Positions 20,071 through 29,767 of a stretch of 64,000 nucleotides of DNA are shown piece by piece. The DNA lies in assembly GCF_024808665.1 (NCBI RefSeq), contig NZ_JANUBZ010000005.1, positions 62,001 to 126,000 of the forward strand, in the 5' to 3' direction. Origin of the DNA: Mucilaginibacter empetricola. GTDB taxonomy: Bacteria; Bacteroidota; Bacteroidia; Sphingobacteriales; Sphingobacteriaceae. The translations under genes were made by a program, and so were the position numbers. Position 1 is the stretch's first letter. Every line of letters begins with the position of its first letter. Below the pieces are notes generated by a model, which saw nothing but the letters and a program-made list of their open reading frames with translations, did not search any database and was not told where the DNA came from.

Positions 20071-21543
20071 ATGGCATCTCATAGTGAATCAATAATAAGA
20101 GAACCGTTAATTACGGGTAAAGACATCACGTATGCAAAAATTACGAATGATGTATTACGTCCCGTAGAAAATATGCCCGGAAAGGCGTGGTGGATAGGTT
20201 TTACTGTAGCTTCGTTAGGCGCTTGCTTGTGGGTTTTTGCAGTAAGTTATACTTTCTGGTACGGTATCGGATCGTGGGGATTAAATAAAACAGTAGGTTG
20301 GGCATGGGATATCACCGGCTTCGTATGGTGGGTAGGTATCGGTCACGCCGGAACGCTGATCTCAGCTATCTTGTTGTTATTCCGTCAAAACTGGCGTAAC
20401 TCTATCAACAGGTCCGCTGAGGCGATGACAATCTTTGCGGTAATTTGCGCGGCTACTTATGTAGTATCACACATGGGCCGCCCATGGATGGCTTATTGGC
20501 CGCTTCCACTTCCAAATCAATTCGGTTCGTTATGGGTTAACTTTAACTCGCCGCTTGTTTGGGACGTATTCGCGATATCAACTTACTTCTCGGTATCATT
20601 AGTATTCTGGTACACAGGTTTATTGCCAGATTTGGCTACCATCCGTGACCGTGCAACTGGTATCCGTCGTAAAATATATTCTGTTTTATCATTTGGCTGG
20701 ACTGGTTCAGTTAAAACATGGCAGCGTTTTGAAACCGTTTGTTTGATTTTAGCAGGTATCTCAACACCACTTGTATTATCAGTACACACCATTGTATCAA
20801 TGGACTTTGCTACATCTCTTGAACCGGGATGGCATACTACTATATTCCCTCCATACTTCGTTGCGGGAGCTATCTTCTCAGGGTTTGCCATGGTGCAAAC
20901 GCTATTGCTGATAACCCGTAAGGTTTTAGGATTGGAAAACTACATTACCATGTTCCACATCGAATCGATGAATAAAATCATCCTTTTAACCGGATCAATT
21001 GTAGGTGTGGCTTATTTAACAGAATTCTTTATCGCTTACTACTCAGGTGGCGAATACGAACAATATACGTTCTTAAACAGGTTTATCGGTCCTTACTGGT
21101 GGGCAGGTTGTATGATGTACGGCTGTAACGTATTGATGACCCAGTTAATGTGGTTCAAAAAAATCAGAACAAACATCCCTGCTTCATGGGTACTATCAAT
21201 TGTAGTAAACATCGGTATGTGGTTTGAGCGTTTCGTAATTATCGTTGTATCATTACACCGCGATTATTTAACTTCAAGCTGGGCGATGTTTTACCCAACC
21301 TGGGTTGACGTTAGTATCTTTATCGGATCAATAGGTTTATTCTTTACAATGTTCCTGTTGTTTATCCGTGTATTACCTTCAATAGCGATGGCCGAAGTGA
21401 AATTGATCTTAAAGAGCTCAAGCGAGCAGGCTAAGAAAAAACTTATTGAGCACGGTCACCTTGATCAGGAACAGGTAGAGTTTTATAAAGAATCATTAAC
21501 CAAGTTTGACAGCGTTGAGATTGCTGATTACCAAAAAGCATAA
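20071..21543 (+). CDS. actC: Alternative complex III membrane subunit ActC (NrfD-like)
   Basis: The 490-residue integral membrane protein of the NrfD/PsrC family has about ten helices and bears the quinol site of the complex together with ActF. The start MASHSESIIREPLITG and the segment WWVGIGHAGTLISAILLLFRQNWR are typical of ActC, as is the conserved SHMGRPW loop and the long cytoplasmic C-terminus (SSEQAKKKLIEHGHL). It lies 29 bases after actB and 2 bases before actD. Confidence 0.94.
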   Translation: MASHSESIIREPLITGKDITYAKITNDVLRPVENMPGKAWWIGFTVASLGACLWVFAVSYTFWYGIGSWGLNKTVGWAWDITGFVWWVGIGHAGTLISAILLLFRQNWRNSINRSAEAMTIFAVICAATYVVSHMGRPWMAYWPLPLPNQFGSLWVNFNSPLVWDVFAISTYFSVSLVFWYTGLLPDLATIRDRATGIRRKIYSVLSFGWTGSVKTWQRFETVCLILAGISTPLVLSVHTIVSMDFATSLEPGWHTTIFPPYFVAGAIFSGFAMVQTLLLITRKVLGLENYITMFHIESMNKIILLTGSIVGVAYLTEFFIAYYSGGEYEQYTFLNRFIGPYWWAGCMMYGCNVLMTQLMWFKKIRTNIPASWVLSIVVNIGMWFERFVIIVVSLHRDYLTSSWAMFYPTWVDVSIFIGSIGLFFTMFLLFIRVLPSIAMAEVKLILKSSSEQAKKKLIEHGHLDQEQVEFYKESLTKFDSVEIADYQKA

Positions 21544-21545
21544 AA

Positions 21546-22082
21546 ATGAGCAGCACCAAATATATTTTAGGTCTTTTTGAAGATCCCGATGAATTGATGC
21601 ACGGGATTGATACACTGCAAAAAAACAGTGTTCCTATTTACGATGTGTATACCCCAATGCCTATACATGGTATTGAGCGGAAATTGGGAATAAAGGATTC
21701 ACGCCTTGGTTATGCAGCCTTTATGTTTGGCTGTTTAGGTGGAACAACCATATTCAGTATGGCATATTATATGCTGGTACAGGATTGGCCTATGAACATA
21801 GGTGGTAAGCCAGCCTTCGCTATTCCTGACTTTATTCCAATTACTTTTGAATGGACAGTATTATTTACTGCATTTGGTATGGTGGCTACTTTCTTTTACG
21901 CAACACACCTTTTCCCGGGCCGTACGCCGAGGGTAATGGATTACAGAGCTACTGACGACAGGTTTGTTATAGCTATTGATGCTAAAGGAAATATTCCTCA
22001 CGATGATATCACTAATTTATTAAAACAAGCGGGAGCTGTAGAAGTAAAGCATAACGATAGAAAATATGTTAGCTATGAATAA
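21546..22082 (+). CDS. actD: Alternative complex III subunit ActD (DUF3341)
   Basis: The 178-residue protein matches DUF3341: an N-terminal soluble part (ILGLFEDPDELMHGI, YDVYTPMPIHGIE), two membrane helices (FGCLGGTTIFSMAYYML and WTVLFTAFGMVATFFYATHL) and a short C-terminal domain (TDDRFVIAID). ActD holds ActC in place in known structures. Its stop overlaps the start of actE, which suggests translational coupling. Confidence 0.93.
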   Translation: MSSTKYILGLFEDPDELMHGIDTLQKNSVPIYDVYTPMPIHGIERKLGIKDSRLGYAAFMFGCLGGTTIFSMAYYMLVQDWPMNIGGKPAFAIPDFIPITFEWTVLFTAFGMVATFFYATHLFPGRTPRVMDYRATDDRFVIAIDAKGNIPHDDITNLLKQAGAVEVKHNDRKYVSYE

Positions 22083-22650
22083 AATAAAAATATTGGGCAC
22101 AACGGTTATCGTTATCGCTGCAACGATCATTATTTCGTCGTGCAAGGATAAAAGAAGCACCGGTTGGGAATACGCTCCCAATATGTATGAGCATATTGCA
22201 TACGATCCGGATCAGAAAAATGATAATTTTAAGGATGGTAAAACTGCTCAGGTTCCACCTGCAGGTACTATCCCGGTAGGTTTTGTGAAATTTGATTATC
22301 CAAATACTAAAGATGGATATGAGTTGGCTGGTACTACTGTAAAAAGCCCGCTTCCGCAAACACAAGCCAACTATACCGACGGAAAGTTGTTATTTGCACA
22401 CTTTTGCTCACCATGCCACGGTCTCAACGGCCAGGGCGATGGCTTAGTTGTACAACATGGTTTCCCTGCCCCTCCATCATATTCAAAAGGGCAGTCATCA
22501 CGCGGTGGTGCGATGAAAGATCTTACGGACGGTAAAATTTATCATACTATTACTTATGGTGTAAACGCAATGGGTTCATATGCTTCACAGCTTGAACCAA
22601 CCGAGCGCTGGAAAGTAATTATGTACGTTCACCATTTACAAACTTTATAA
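22075..22650 (+). CDS. actE: Alternative complex III monoheme cytochrome c lipoprotein ActE
   Basis: The start is taken at ATG 22075 because it opens directly with a lipoprotein signal (MNKIKILGTT...IIISSC, lipidated Cys 23) and overlaps the actD stop by 8 bases; an ATG 9 bases upstream is the alternative. The 191-residue protein has one heme site, CSPCH at 111-115, in a class I cytochrome c fold (LFAHFCSPCHGLNGQGDG), and a Met ligand is likely in the AMGSYASQL segment. It is anchored on the periplasmic side and hands electrons onward. Confidence 0.93.
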   Translation: MNKIKILGTTVIVIAATIIISSCKDKRSTGWEYAPNMYEHIAYDPDQKNDNFKDGKTAQVPPAGTIPVGFVKFDYPNTKDGYELAGTTVKSPLPQTQANYTDGKLLFAHFCSPCHGLNGQGDGLVVQHGFPAPPSYSKGQSSRGGAMKDLTDGKIYHTITYGVNAMGSYASQLEPTERWKVIMYVHHLQTL

Positions 22651-22662
22651 GCTAATTTTTTG

Positions 22663-23931
22663 ATGAAGACTTCTCATAGTTTCGACGGGCAATTTGAATT
22701 TCAAGGCAAGGCCAAAACCTGGAGCCTGGTAATGATCGCTATTGGCGTAATTGGGATATTAGGTGGCTTTTTTACAGGCAATGCTGAACGCACGTTTGCC
22801 AATCTGTTATTAAACGGATATTATTTTACCTGCGTTTGTATTTGCGGTATATTCTTTTGCGCGGTGCAATATGTAGCGCAGGCGGGTTGGTCGGCATCTA
22901 TCCTCCGTATCCCACAAGCTTTTGCAAAAACATTGCCAATTGCAGCCGTTGTATTATTAGTAATTATAAGCGCTGGCTTATTCTTTACACATGCCGGTCC
23001 CAATGAAGAAGGTAAACAAACTATTTTACCTTATTTATATAAAGGTTGGGCACTTAAAGGTGTTACTACCCCAGGTGATCCAAATTACAACGCAGTTATT
23101 GCCGGTAAATCCGGTTATTTAAATATCCCTTTCTTCTTTATAAGATTATTGATTTATTTAGGTAGCTATAGCTTGATAGGCCGTATGCTGGTTAAATATT
23201 CTACTAACGAAGATGAGTTAGGCGGTATGTTTAACTACAATAAAAGCTTTAACGCTTCGGTGTTGTTCTTATTAATATTTGGTTTCACCGTTCCATTATT
23301 TGCTTTTGATACCATCATGTCATTAGAAGCTCATTGGTTCTCAACCATGTTTGGCTGGTACAATTTCGCTGCACTTTGGGTTAGCGGGTTATCGGTTATT
23401 ACTTTAACTATTATTATTCTGCGTGAAAATGGTTACCTGGAATGGGTTACTGAAGATCACCTGCATAACTTAGGTCAGTTAATGTTTGGTTTCTCTGTAT
23501 TCTGGACTTACTTGTGGTTTGCTCAATTCCTGCTTACCTGGTATGCTAACTTACCTGAAGAAGCAGCTTATTTCTACAAAAGATGGGAGCCTCAGTTTAA
23601 ACCATGGTTCTGGTTAAATATTATAATTAACTTCCTTACTCCACTATTGGTGTTAATGTCTCGCGATTCAAAACGTATGGTGAAAGTATTGAAAGTAGCT
23701 TGTATTATTTTGATTTGCGGTCACTGGTTAGATTATTTCCAAATGATTATGCCAGGTGCAGTTGGCCCTCAGGCTGCATGGTACAACGAAATAGGATTGA
23801 TTGAGATAAGTGCATTCATCGGATTTGTTGGCTTGTTTACCTTTACTATGCTTACTTCGTTAAGCAAGTTCAAGGCGCTTGCACCTAAGAAACACCCGTT
23901 GCTTGAAGAAAGCCTTCATCATCACATATAA
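22663..23931 (+). CDS. actF: Alternative complex III membrane subunit ActF
   Basis: The 422-residue membrane protein has about ten helices and is a diverged relative of ActC. The start is ATG 22663, 12 bases after actE; a TTG just before it is in frame but less likely. The segments AQAGWSASILRIPQAF and FDTIMSLEAHWFSTMFGWYNFA are typical of ActF. It lacks the quinol site of ActC in known complexes and contributes to the membrane scaffold. It is the last act gene; coxB follows after 47 bases. Confidence 0.92.
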   Translation: MKTSHSFDGQFEFQGKAKTWSLVMIAIGVIGILGGFFTGNAERTFANLLLNGYYFTCVCICGIFFCAVQYVAQAGWSASILRIPQAFAKTLPIAAVVLLVIISAGLFFTHAGPNEEGKQTILPYLYKGWALKGVTTPGDPNYNAVIAGKSGYLNIPFFFIRLLIYLGSYSLIGRMLVKYSTNEDELGGMFNYNKSFNASVLFLLIFGFTVPLFAFDTIMSLEAHWFSTMFGWYNFAALWVSGLSVITLTIIILRENGYLEWVTEDHLHNLGQLMFGFSVFWTYLWFAQFLLTWYANLPEEAAYFYKRWEPQFKPWFWLNIIINFLTPLLVLMSRDSKRMVKVLKVACIILICGHWLDYFQMIMPGAVGPQAAWYNEIGLIEISAFIGFVGLFTFTMLTSLSKFKALAPKKHPLLEESLHHHI

Positions 23932-23978
23932 TAATTGTTATTTTTGCACTAAATAAGGAATACCAAACAAACATTAAA

Positions 23979-25169
23979 ATGGGATTCAAAAGATTAATAA
24001 ATTCTAAAAAAATAGTAATGCTTTTATCAATGTTTTTGCTTTTGGGCACTAACATGTTAATGGCACAGGATGCTGCAACAGGTACTGTAGCAACTGATTC
24101 TGATAAAAGCGCTATGTGGTTAGGTGTAGGATACTACGCACTACTTTTGCTGGTGGCCGCTGTTAGCTTAGTTATTCTTGGAAAAATATTGAGGGTTTAT
24201 GACCTTAGCCAAAAAATCCAGGGTAAAAAAGGGATCAATTGGAACAATATAATGGGTTTTGTCTGCATCATCTTTTTGATTGCAGGTATATATGGCGCAA
24301 CCTGGTCATTAACCGTTCAAGGCAGTATGTCATTGCCGGAGTCGGCTTCAGCACATGGGGTTGATACGGATAATATGTTTACTGTAACCAGTATCCTGAC
24401 GTTGATTGTATTTTTCCTTACCCAATCTTTGTTATTTGGTTTCGCTTTCTTCTATCGCGGATCAGACAAACGTAAAGCACATTATTTGCCACATAATAAT
24501 ACTATTGAAAAAATCTGGACTATTATCCCAGCGGCTGTATTAACCGTTTTGGTTGTATTTGGATTCTTTACATGGCAGAAAATTGAAAACAGCACCGAGG
24601 TTAAAGGTGATATCAATATAGATGTAACCGGTCACCAGTTTGCCTGGGAATTACGTTACCCTGGTAAAGATGGTAAATTAGGTGCTTTGGATTATAAATT
24701 AACTACTGGTGATAACAAGTTAGGAATTGATTTTAAAGATCCTCGTAGTTTAGATGATTTGCAGGCTGATACATTGGTAATCCCTGTTAATAAATCAATC
24801 AGGTTAAACATACACGCACAGGACGTAATCCATAGTGTTTATATGCCACACTTCCGCTTACAACAAAATGCGGTACCAGGTTTGCCTACCTTCTTTAAAT
24901 TTATACCAACCATAACCACTGCAGAAATGCGTGTTAGAACTGATAACCCCAAATTTGAATATTTGCTTTATTGCAATAAAATATGCGGAGGAAGTCACTA
25001 CAACATGCAAAAAGTTGTTCGTGTAGTAACAGCTGAAGAGTATCAGGATTGGATTGCGAAACAAAAACCATATTTAACTGACAAGTTAAGGACGGAATTA
25101 AAATTAGCAGCAGATAAGTCAACCTCAGCTCCTCAGGCGGCAACAAACAGGTTAGCGTTAAACAATTAA
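23979..25169 (+). CDS. coxB: Cytochrome c oxidase subunit II (CuA)
   Basis: Subunit II of an aa3/caa3-type oxidase receives electrons through its CuA centre. The 396-residue protein has an N-terminal signal-like helix (MLLSMFLLLGTNMLMAQ), two further helices before residue 200, and a C-terminal cupredoxin domain. The CuA ligands are all there: the upstream His in DVIHSVYMPHFRLQ and the C-x3-C-x3-H-x2-M motif CNKICGGSHYNM, with HQFAWELRYPG as the conserved entry strand. There is no fused cytochrome c domain, which fits direct transfer from the complex III cytochromes. Confidence 0.94.
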   Translation: MGFKRLINSKKIVMLLSMFLLLGTNMLMAQDAATGTVATDSDKSAMWLGVGYYALLLLVAAVSLVILGKILRVYDLSQKIQGKKGINWNNIMGFVCIIFLIAGIYGATWSLTVQGSMSLPESASAHGVDTDNMFTVTSILTLIVFFLTQSLLFGFAFFYRGSDKRKAHYLPHNNTIEKIWTIIPAAVLTVLVVFGFFTWQKIENSTEVKGDINIDVTGHQFAWELRYPGKDGKLGALDYKLTTGDNKLGIDFKDPRSLDDLQADTLVIPVNKSIRLNIHAQDVIHSVYMPHFRLQQNAVPGLPTFFKFIPTITTAEMRVRTDNPKFEYLLYCNKICGGSHYNMQKVVRVVTAEEYQDWIAKQKPYLTDKLRTELKLAADKSTSAPQAATNRLALNN

Positions 25170-25185
25170 TATAAGATTAGCGATT

Positions 25186-27072
25186 ATGTCAACATTAGCA
25201 GTTCACGATCACGGCATTGTACATCACGAAGAAGGTCACGAACACCATCATAAACAAACTTTTCTGAATACTTACGTATTTAGCCAGGATCACAAAATGA
25301 TTGCCAAACAATTCCTGATAACAGGTATTACCATGGCATTCATCGGGATGTGTTTATCCCTACTATTCAGAATCCAGCTGGCTTATCCTGATAAAGCATT
25401 TCCTTTATTGGAAACTTTATTAGGTCGCTTTGCACCAGGCGGAAGATTGAGTCCTGACTTTTATATGTCATTAGTTACTATACACGGTACCATCATGGTA
25501 TTCTTTGTATTAACTGCTGGCTTGAGCGGAACTTTTGCGAACTTATTAATCCCACTTCAAATAGGTGCCCGCGATATGGCATCACCGTTTGTTAACATGC
25601 TTTCCTACTGGTTCTTTTTAATGGCCAGTTTGGTTATGGTGAGTTCATTCTTAGTTCAAAAAGGCCCTGCGAGCGGTGGCTGGACTATTTACCCGCCATT
25701 ATCGGCCCTGCCGAAAGCAATGCCGGGTTCAGGCGAGGGTATGACGCTTTGGTTAATCAGTATGGTATTGTTTATTGCTTCATCATTGATGGGTGGTATC
25801 AACTATATCAGTACGATATTAAACATGCGTACAAAAGGTATGGATCTTTGGAAAATGCCTTTAACTATATGGGCTTTGTTCCTTACTGCAGTATTAGGTG
25901 TATTAGCATTCCCGGTTTTAGTTGCCGGTGTTGTGTTGCTGATATTTGACCGCAGCTTTGGTACAAGTTTCTATTTATCAGATATCGTATTAAATGGACA
26001 GGTTCAACCTTTTGAAGGTGGTAGCCCAATATTATTCCAGCATTTATTCTGGTTCCTTGGTCACCCCGAGGTATACATTATCATTATGCCTGCAATGGGT
26101 CTGTCATCAGAAATCTTAGCTGTAAACTCACGTAAACCTATCTTTGGTTATCACGCAATGGTTTACTCATTAATAGGTATATCGGTATTGTCATTCATCG
26201 TTTGGGGACACCACATGTTTGTAACCGGTATGAATCCGTTCCTTGGTGGCGTGTTCATGATTACAACATTGATTATTGCGGTACCCTCAGCGGTAAAAAC
26301 ATTTAACTGGCTGGCCACCTTATGGCGTGGAAATATCCGCTTTACACCAGGTATGCTTTTCGCTATAGGTATGGTTTCATTCTTTATCTCTGGTGGTTTA
26401 ACAGGTATTTTCCTTGGTAACGCCGCTTTAGATATCAACTTACACGATACTTACTTTGTGGTAGCTCACTTCCACCTTGTAATGGGATCGGCTGCAATAT
26501 TTGGTATGTTGGCCGGTGTTTATCACTGGTTCCCTAAAATGTTTCGCCGTATGATGGATGAGCGTTTAGGTTACCTGCACTTCTGGATTACATTTATCGG
26601 TGCTTACCTGGTGTTTTTCCCAATGCACTTTATGGGTCTTGATGGCGTTCCACGTCGTTACTATGCCTTCACCGAATTTGAATCAATGAAACATTGGTTA
26701 ACAGTAAACGTGTTTATCACCTGGGCGGCTATTATGTCAGGTGTTGCACAGGTTGTATTCATCGCCAACTTTATATATTCAATATTCTTTGGTAAAAAAG
26801 CAACTCAAAATCCTTGGAATGCTAATACTTTAGAGTGGACTACACCTGTTGAGCATTTACATGGCAACTGGCCTGGTGAAATACCAACCGTTTACCGTTG
26901 GCCATATGATTACAGCAAACCAGGACATGAAGAGGATTTTATCCCTCAAACTGTTCCTTATTCACAAACAATGTCTTCTAACTCGGTACATGATTTTGAA
27001 GACAACCCTGCAGGTTTGGAAGAATATACCAAATGGGCAGTTGCAAACAAAGTTAACGAACAAGTAAAATAA
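25186..27072 (+). CDS. coxA: Cytochrome c oxidase subunit I (heme a-a3/CuB)
   Basis: The catalytic subunit reduces oxygen to water and pumps protons. The 628-residue protein has 12 or more helices with the expected motifs: HGTIMVFFVL, the active-site GHPEVY with its cross-linked His-Tyr pair, GHHMFVTGM with two CuB His, and HDTYFVVAHFHLV with the heme ligands. The Glu in GHPEVY assigns it to the A1 type of heme-copper oxidases. The N-terminus is His-rich (HDHGIVHHEEGHEHHHK), as often seen in Bacteroidota. A strong terminator follows, so it probably ends the first respiratory transcript. Confidence 0.95.
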   Translation: MSTLAVHDHGIVHHEEGHEHHHKQTFLNTYVFSQDHKMIAKQFLITGITMAFIGMCLSLLFRIQLAYPDKAFPLLETLLGRFAPGGRLSPDFYMSLVTIHGTIMVFFVLTAGLSGTFANLLIPLQIGARDMASPFVNMLSYWFFLMASLVMVSSFLVQKGPASGGWTIYPPLSALPKAMPGSGEGMTLWLISMVLFIASSLMGGINYISTILNMRTKGMDLWKMPLTIWALFLTAVLGVLAFPVLVAGVVLLIFDRSFGTSFYLSDIVLNGQVQPFEGGSPILFQHLFWFLGHPEVYIIIMPAMGLSSEILAVNSRKPIFGYHAMVYSLIGISVLSFIVWGHHMFVTGMNPFLGGVFMITTLIIAVPSAVKTFNWLATLWRGNIRFTPGMLFAIGMVSFFISGGLTGIFLGNAALDINLHDTYFVVAHFHLVMGSAAIFGMLAGVYHWFPKMFRRMMDERLGYLHFWITFIGAYLVFFPMHFMGLDGVPRRYYAFTEFESMKHWLTVNVFITWAAIMSGVAQVVFIANFIYSIFFGKKATQNPWNANTLEWTTPVEHLHGNWPGEIPTVYRWPYDYSKPGHEEDFIPQTVPYSQTMSSNSVHDFEDNPAGLEEYTKWAVANKVNEQVK

Positions 27073-27088
27073 GTTGTTTTATAAAAAT

Positions 27089-27143
27089 AGTCCTGAGTCT
27101 TAAATCGAAGTTTCTTTTATCCTTTGATTTAAGATTCGGGACT
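27089..27143 (+). terminator. Long hairpin terminator after coxA
   Basis: A fully paired 22-base-pair stem with three G-U pairs (arms 27089-27110 and 27122-27143) encloses an 11-base loop and is followed by TTCTCTT. It splits the respiratory genes into an act-cox unit and a ctaA-to-DUF983 unit. Confidence 0.8.
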
Positions 27144-27249
27144 TTCTCTTAAATATTTATTCCTGAGCGCACAGTTAAAAGCCTGATCAGCATCCGACTT
27201 GGAACGCCATACTTAGGACTAAAGGCCGGCTTTTTACGCTAACAACTAA

Positions 27250-28311
27250 ATGAGCACATCCGCAGAAAAAAATAGGTTCCTTAAATTTAATCTGATTACA
27301 ATAATTCTGCTTTTCGGTGTAATACTGGCAGGTGGCATTGTTCGTAGCACAGGTTCAGGAATGGGATGCCCGGATTGGCCTAAGTGTTTTGGAAGGTATA
27401 TTCCACCTACAAACAGTACCGAATTGCCAGCCGACTACAAACAAAAATATGTAGCCGGACGAGTTGTTAAAAATCAACGCTTTGCAAAAACATTAGATGC
27501 TTTAGGCTATAATGAATTAGCTCGTAAGATTCGTGAAGACAGATCAATATTAGTACCCGAAGAGTTTAACGCTGGGAAAACCTGGACCGAATATTTAAAC
27601 AGGCTCATTGGCGAAATTACAGGTGTATTTATGGTGATAGTAGCTATCTTCTCCTTTACTTATCGTAAAGAGAATAAGCTGATCCCTTTTTTAAGCATCA
27701 TAAATTTATTATTGATTGTTTTCCAGGCTTGGTTAGGTTCAATCGTAGTCTCCACCAATTTGGTTGCGTGGATTGTAACGGTGCATATGATTTTGGCGCT
27801 GGCAATTTTAGCTTTAAGTATAGCCACTTATCATATGGCCAGGGCGGGAGGGAAGCATGTATTAAATGTAAGTCCGATAACACATGTAGTTACTTTACTT
27901 ACTTTAATTATATCGTGCTTGCAGATAGTTTTCGGAACAGAAGTAAGGGAAAAGATTGATGCGGTAGCAGGCCACTTGCAGGGAGGCTATCGGGAAGATT
28001 GGATTAATTATGCAGGTGCAATATTTATGCAGCATAGGGATATTGCTATTATTGTGCTTATTGCTAACGTGGTTTTATATGCCTTAATACGTAATGGTTT
28101 TAGCAGGCACGGTATACAACAGCAGCTAATGAGTTTTACTTTTTTAATGATCATGCTACAAATTGTTACAGGAATACTGCTTTCATATTGGGCATTACCG
28201 CCTTTTGCGCAGGCATCACACATATTACTGGCGAGCCTTATATTTGGCGCGCAATTTTACCTGATGTTGAATTTATACACATCTGTTAGCGCACAGGGAG
28301 GGAAAAGATGA
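27250..28311 (+). CDS. ctaA: Heme A synthase (COX15/CtaA)
   Basis: The enzyme oxidises the methyl group of heme O to give heme A for the oxidase, in the cytoplasmic membrane. The 353-residue protein has eight helices in two related four-helix halves, the conserved start GGIVRSTGSGMGCPDWPKC with two Cys of the first outer loop, NRLIGEITG, the His ligands in TVHMILALAI, MQHRDIAI and SHILLASLI. Its stop overlaps the start of ctaB by four bases (ATGA). Confidence 0.92.
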   Translation: MSTSAEKNRFLKFNLITIILLFGVILAGGIVRSTGSGMGCPDWPKCFGRYIPPTNSTELPADYKQKYVAGRVVKNQRFAKTLDALGYNELARKIREDRSILVPEEFNAGKTWTEYLNRLIGEITGVFMVIVAIFSFTYRKENKLIPFLSIINLLLIVFQAWLGSIVVSTNLVAWIVTVHMILALAILALSIATYHMARAGGKHVLNVSPITHVVTLLTLIISCLQIVFGTEVREKIDAVAGHLQGGYREDWINYAGAIFMQHRDIAIIVLIANVVLYALIRNGFSRHGIQQQLMSFTFLMIMLQIVTGILLSYWALPPFAQASHILLASLIFGAQFYLMLNLYTSVSAQGGKR

Positions 28312-29165
28312 AGTGGAGTGATTTTTCTAAATTAATAAAGCTGCGGTTGACATTTTTAGTAGTGTTTTCGGCTTCCATTTCGTTTTTAATAGGCAGCAAA
28401 GTTAATGGCCATATTGATTGGACTAATTGGGGTAAACTGATAATTGGCGGCTTTTTAGTAACTGCCGCGGCCAATTGCTTTAATGAAATTATCGAAAAGG
28501 ATCTTGATAAATTGATGAAACGTACCATGGATCGCCCTATACCTGCCGGACGAATGACTACTGGTCAGGCGCTGGTGATGGGTGTGTTTATGGGTATACT
28601 GGGTACTTATTTATTAGGCCAATTGAACTTAACAACAGGCTATCTGTCGGTATTTTCAATTTTGTTATATGCTTTTGCTTATACGCCGTTGAAACGTAAA
28701 TCGCCAATTGCGGTATTTGTAGGTGCAATACCAGGGGCTTTACCGCCGCTTATTGGCTATGTAGCTGCTCATGAAAAAATTGACGCTATTGCGCTGATTT
28801 TATTCGGGATACAATTTATTTGGCAGTTTGTGCATTTTTGGGCAATTGCCTGGGTTTTGGATGATGATTACAAGCTGGCAGGTTTCAGATTGCTACCATC
28901 GGGAAAAAGAGATTTAACAAGTGCTGTGGTTACCTTTATATTTGCCATAATATTAGTGCCGGTTAGCATATTACCTACCTGGTATAATTTCGGCGGTTAT
29001 TATGTAGGCGCAGTGTCATTAATATGCAGTTTGTTGTTTTTGTACCTGGCTTTTATACTTTTACGTACACAGCAAATTAGCGCAGCAAAGAAATTAATGT
29101 ACGGCTCATTTATTTATTTGCCGGTAGTACAGTTAATGTTTTTATTTGATTTTATAGGAAAGTGA
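28308..29165 (+). CDS. ctaB: Heme O synthase (protoheme IX farnesyltransferase)
   Basis: This membrane prenyltransferase of the UbiA superfamily adds a farnesyl group to heme B to make heme O, the substrate of CtaA. The 285-residue protein keeps the catalytic motif around NCFNEIIEKDLDKLMKRTMDRPIPAG and the second conserved loop YTPLKRKSPIAVFVGAIPGALPPLIGY. The overlap with ctaA suggests translational coupling. Confidence 0.93.
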   Translation: MKWSDFSKLIKLRLTFLVVFSASISFLIGSKVNGHIDWTNWGKLIIGGFLVTAAANCFNEIIEKDLDKLMKRTMDRPIPAGRMTTGQALVMGVFMGILGTYLLGQLNLTTGYLSVFSILLYAFAYTPLKRKSPIAVFVGAIPGALPPLIGYVAAHEKIDAIALILFGIQFIWQFVHFWAIAWVLDDDYKLAGFRLLPSGKRDLTSAVVTFIFAIILVPVSILPTWYNFGGYYVGAVSLICSLLFLYLAFILLRTQQISAAKKLMYGSFIYLPVVQLMFLFDFIGK

Positions 29166-29166
29166 A

Positions 29167-29748
29167 ATGATGGCGCAGATACAACAAGAAGATAAAATTA
29201 ACCTGGGTGCAAAGAAATTTGGCATGTGGATATTCATACTCACATCATGCATGCTTTTTGCAGCGCTTACCAGTGGTTTTATAGTTTATAACGGTGGCCA
29301 CGGACATGGCCTTGATGTGATTTTACCGCAGGCATTTAAATATAGCACTGCTGTTATTATATTGAGCAGCGTTACATTGTTTATGGCCTCAAGGGCTGCA
29401 AAAGGATTGCAGTTTGCTAAACAGCGCCTTTATTTGTGGCTTACTTTTTTTTTAGGAATAGCTTTTTTTGCAATACAGATATATGCATGGTATGTATTAA
29501 CCTACAAAATGCAGGTTTATTTTGTGAATCCTAATGCTTCACGGTCGTTTATCTATGTGTTCAGCGGAATGCATTTGGCGCACGTGCTGGCAGCATTACT
29601 GGTATTATTAAGTACCATTAGGAGTTCATATAAAAATATACCGCAAGTTAAGAATCTGTTCAAGATGGAGATAACATCTATTTTTTGGCATTTTCTCGAT
29701 ATTGTATGGATTTATCTGTATGTTTTTTTACTTTTGAACCAATATTAA
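29167..29748 (+). CDS. Heme-copper oxidase subunit III, short paralog
   Basis: The 193-residue protein has five helices and the subunit III signature regions KFGMWIFILTSCMLFAALTSGF, HLAHVLAALLVLL and FWHFLDIVWIYLYVFLL. It lies 1 base after ctaB and 19 bases before a second subunit III gene. Two subunit III-like genes in a row are common in Bacteroidota cox clusters. Which one enters the mature oxidase, or whether both do, cannot be told from sequence. Confidence 0.88.
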   Translation: MMAQIQQEDKINLGAKKFGMWIFILTSCMLFAALTSGFIVYNGGHGHGLDVILPQAFKYSTAVIILSSVTLFMASRAAKGLQFAKQRLYLWLTFFLGIAFFAIQIYAWYVLTYKMQVYFVNPNASRSFIYVFSGMHLAHVLAALLVLLSTIRSSYKNIPQVKNLFKMEITSIFWHFLDIVWIYLYVFLLLNQY

Positions 29749-29767
29749 AACAATTATCTAAGTACAA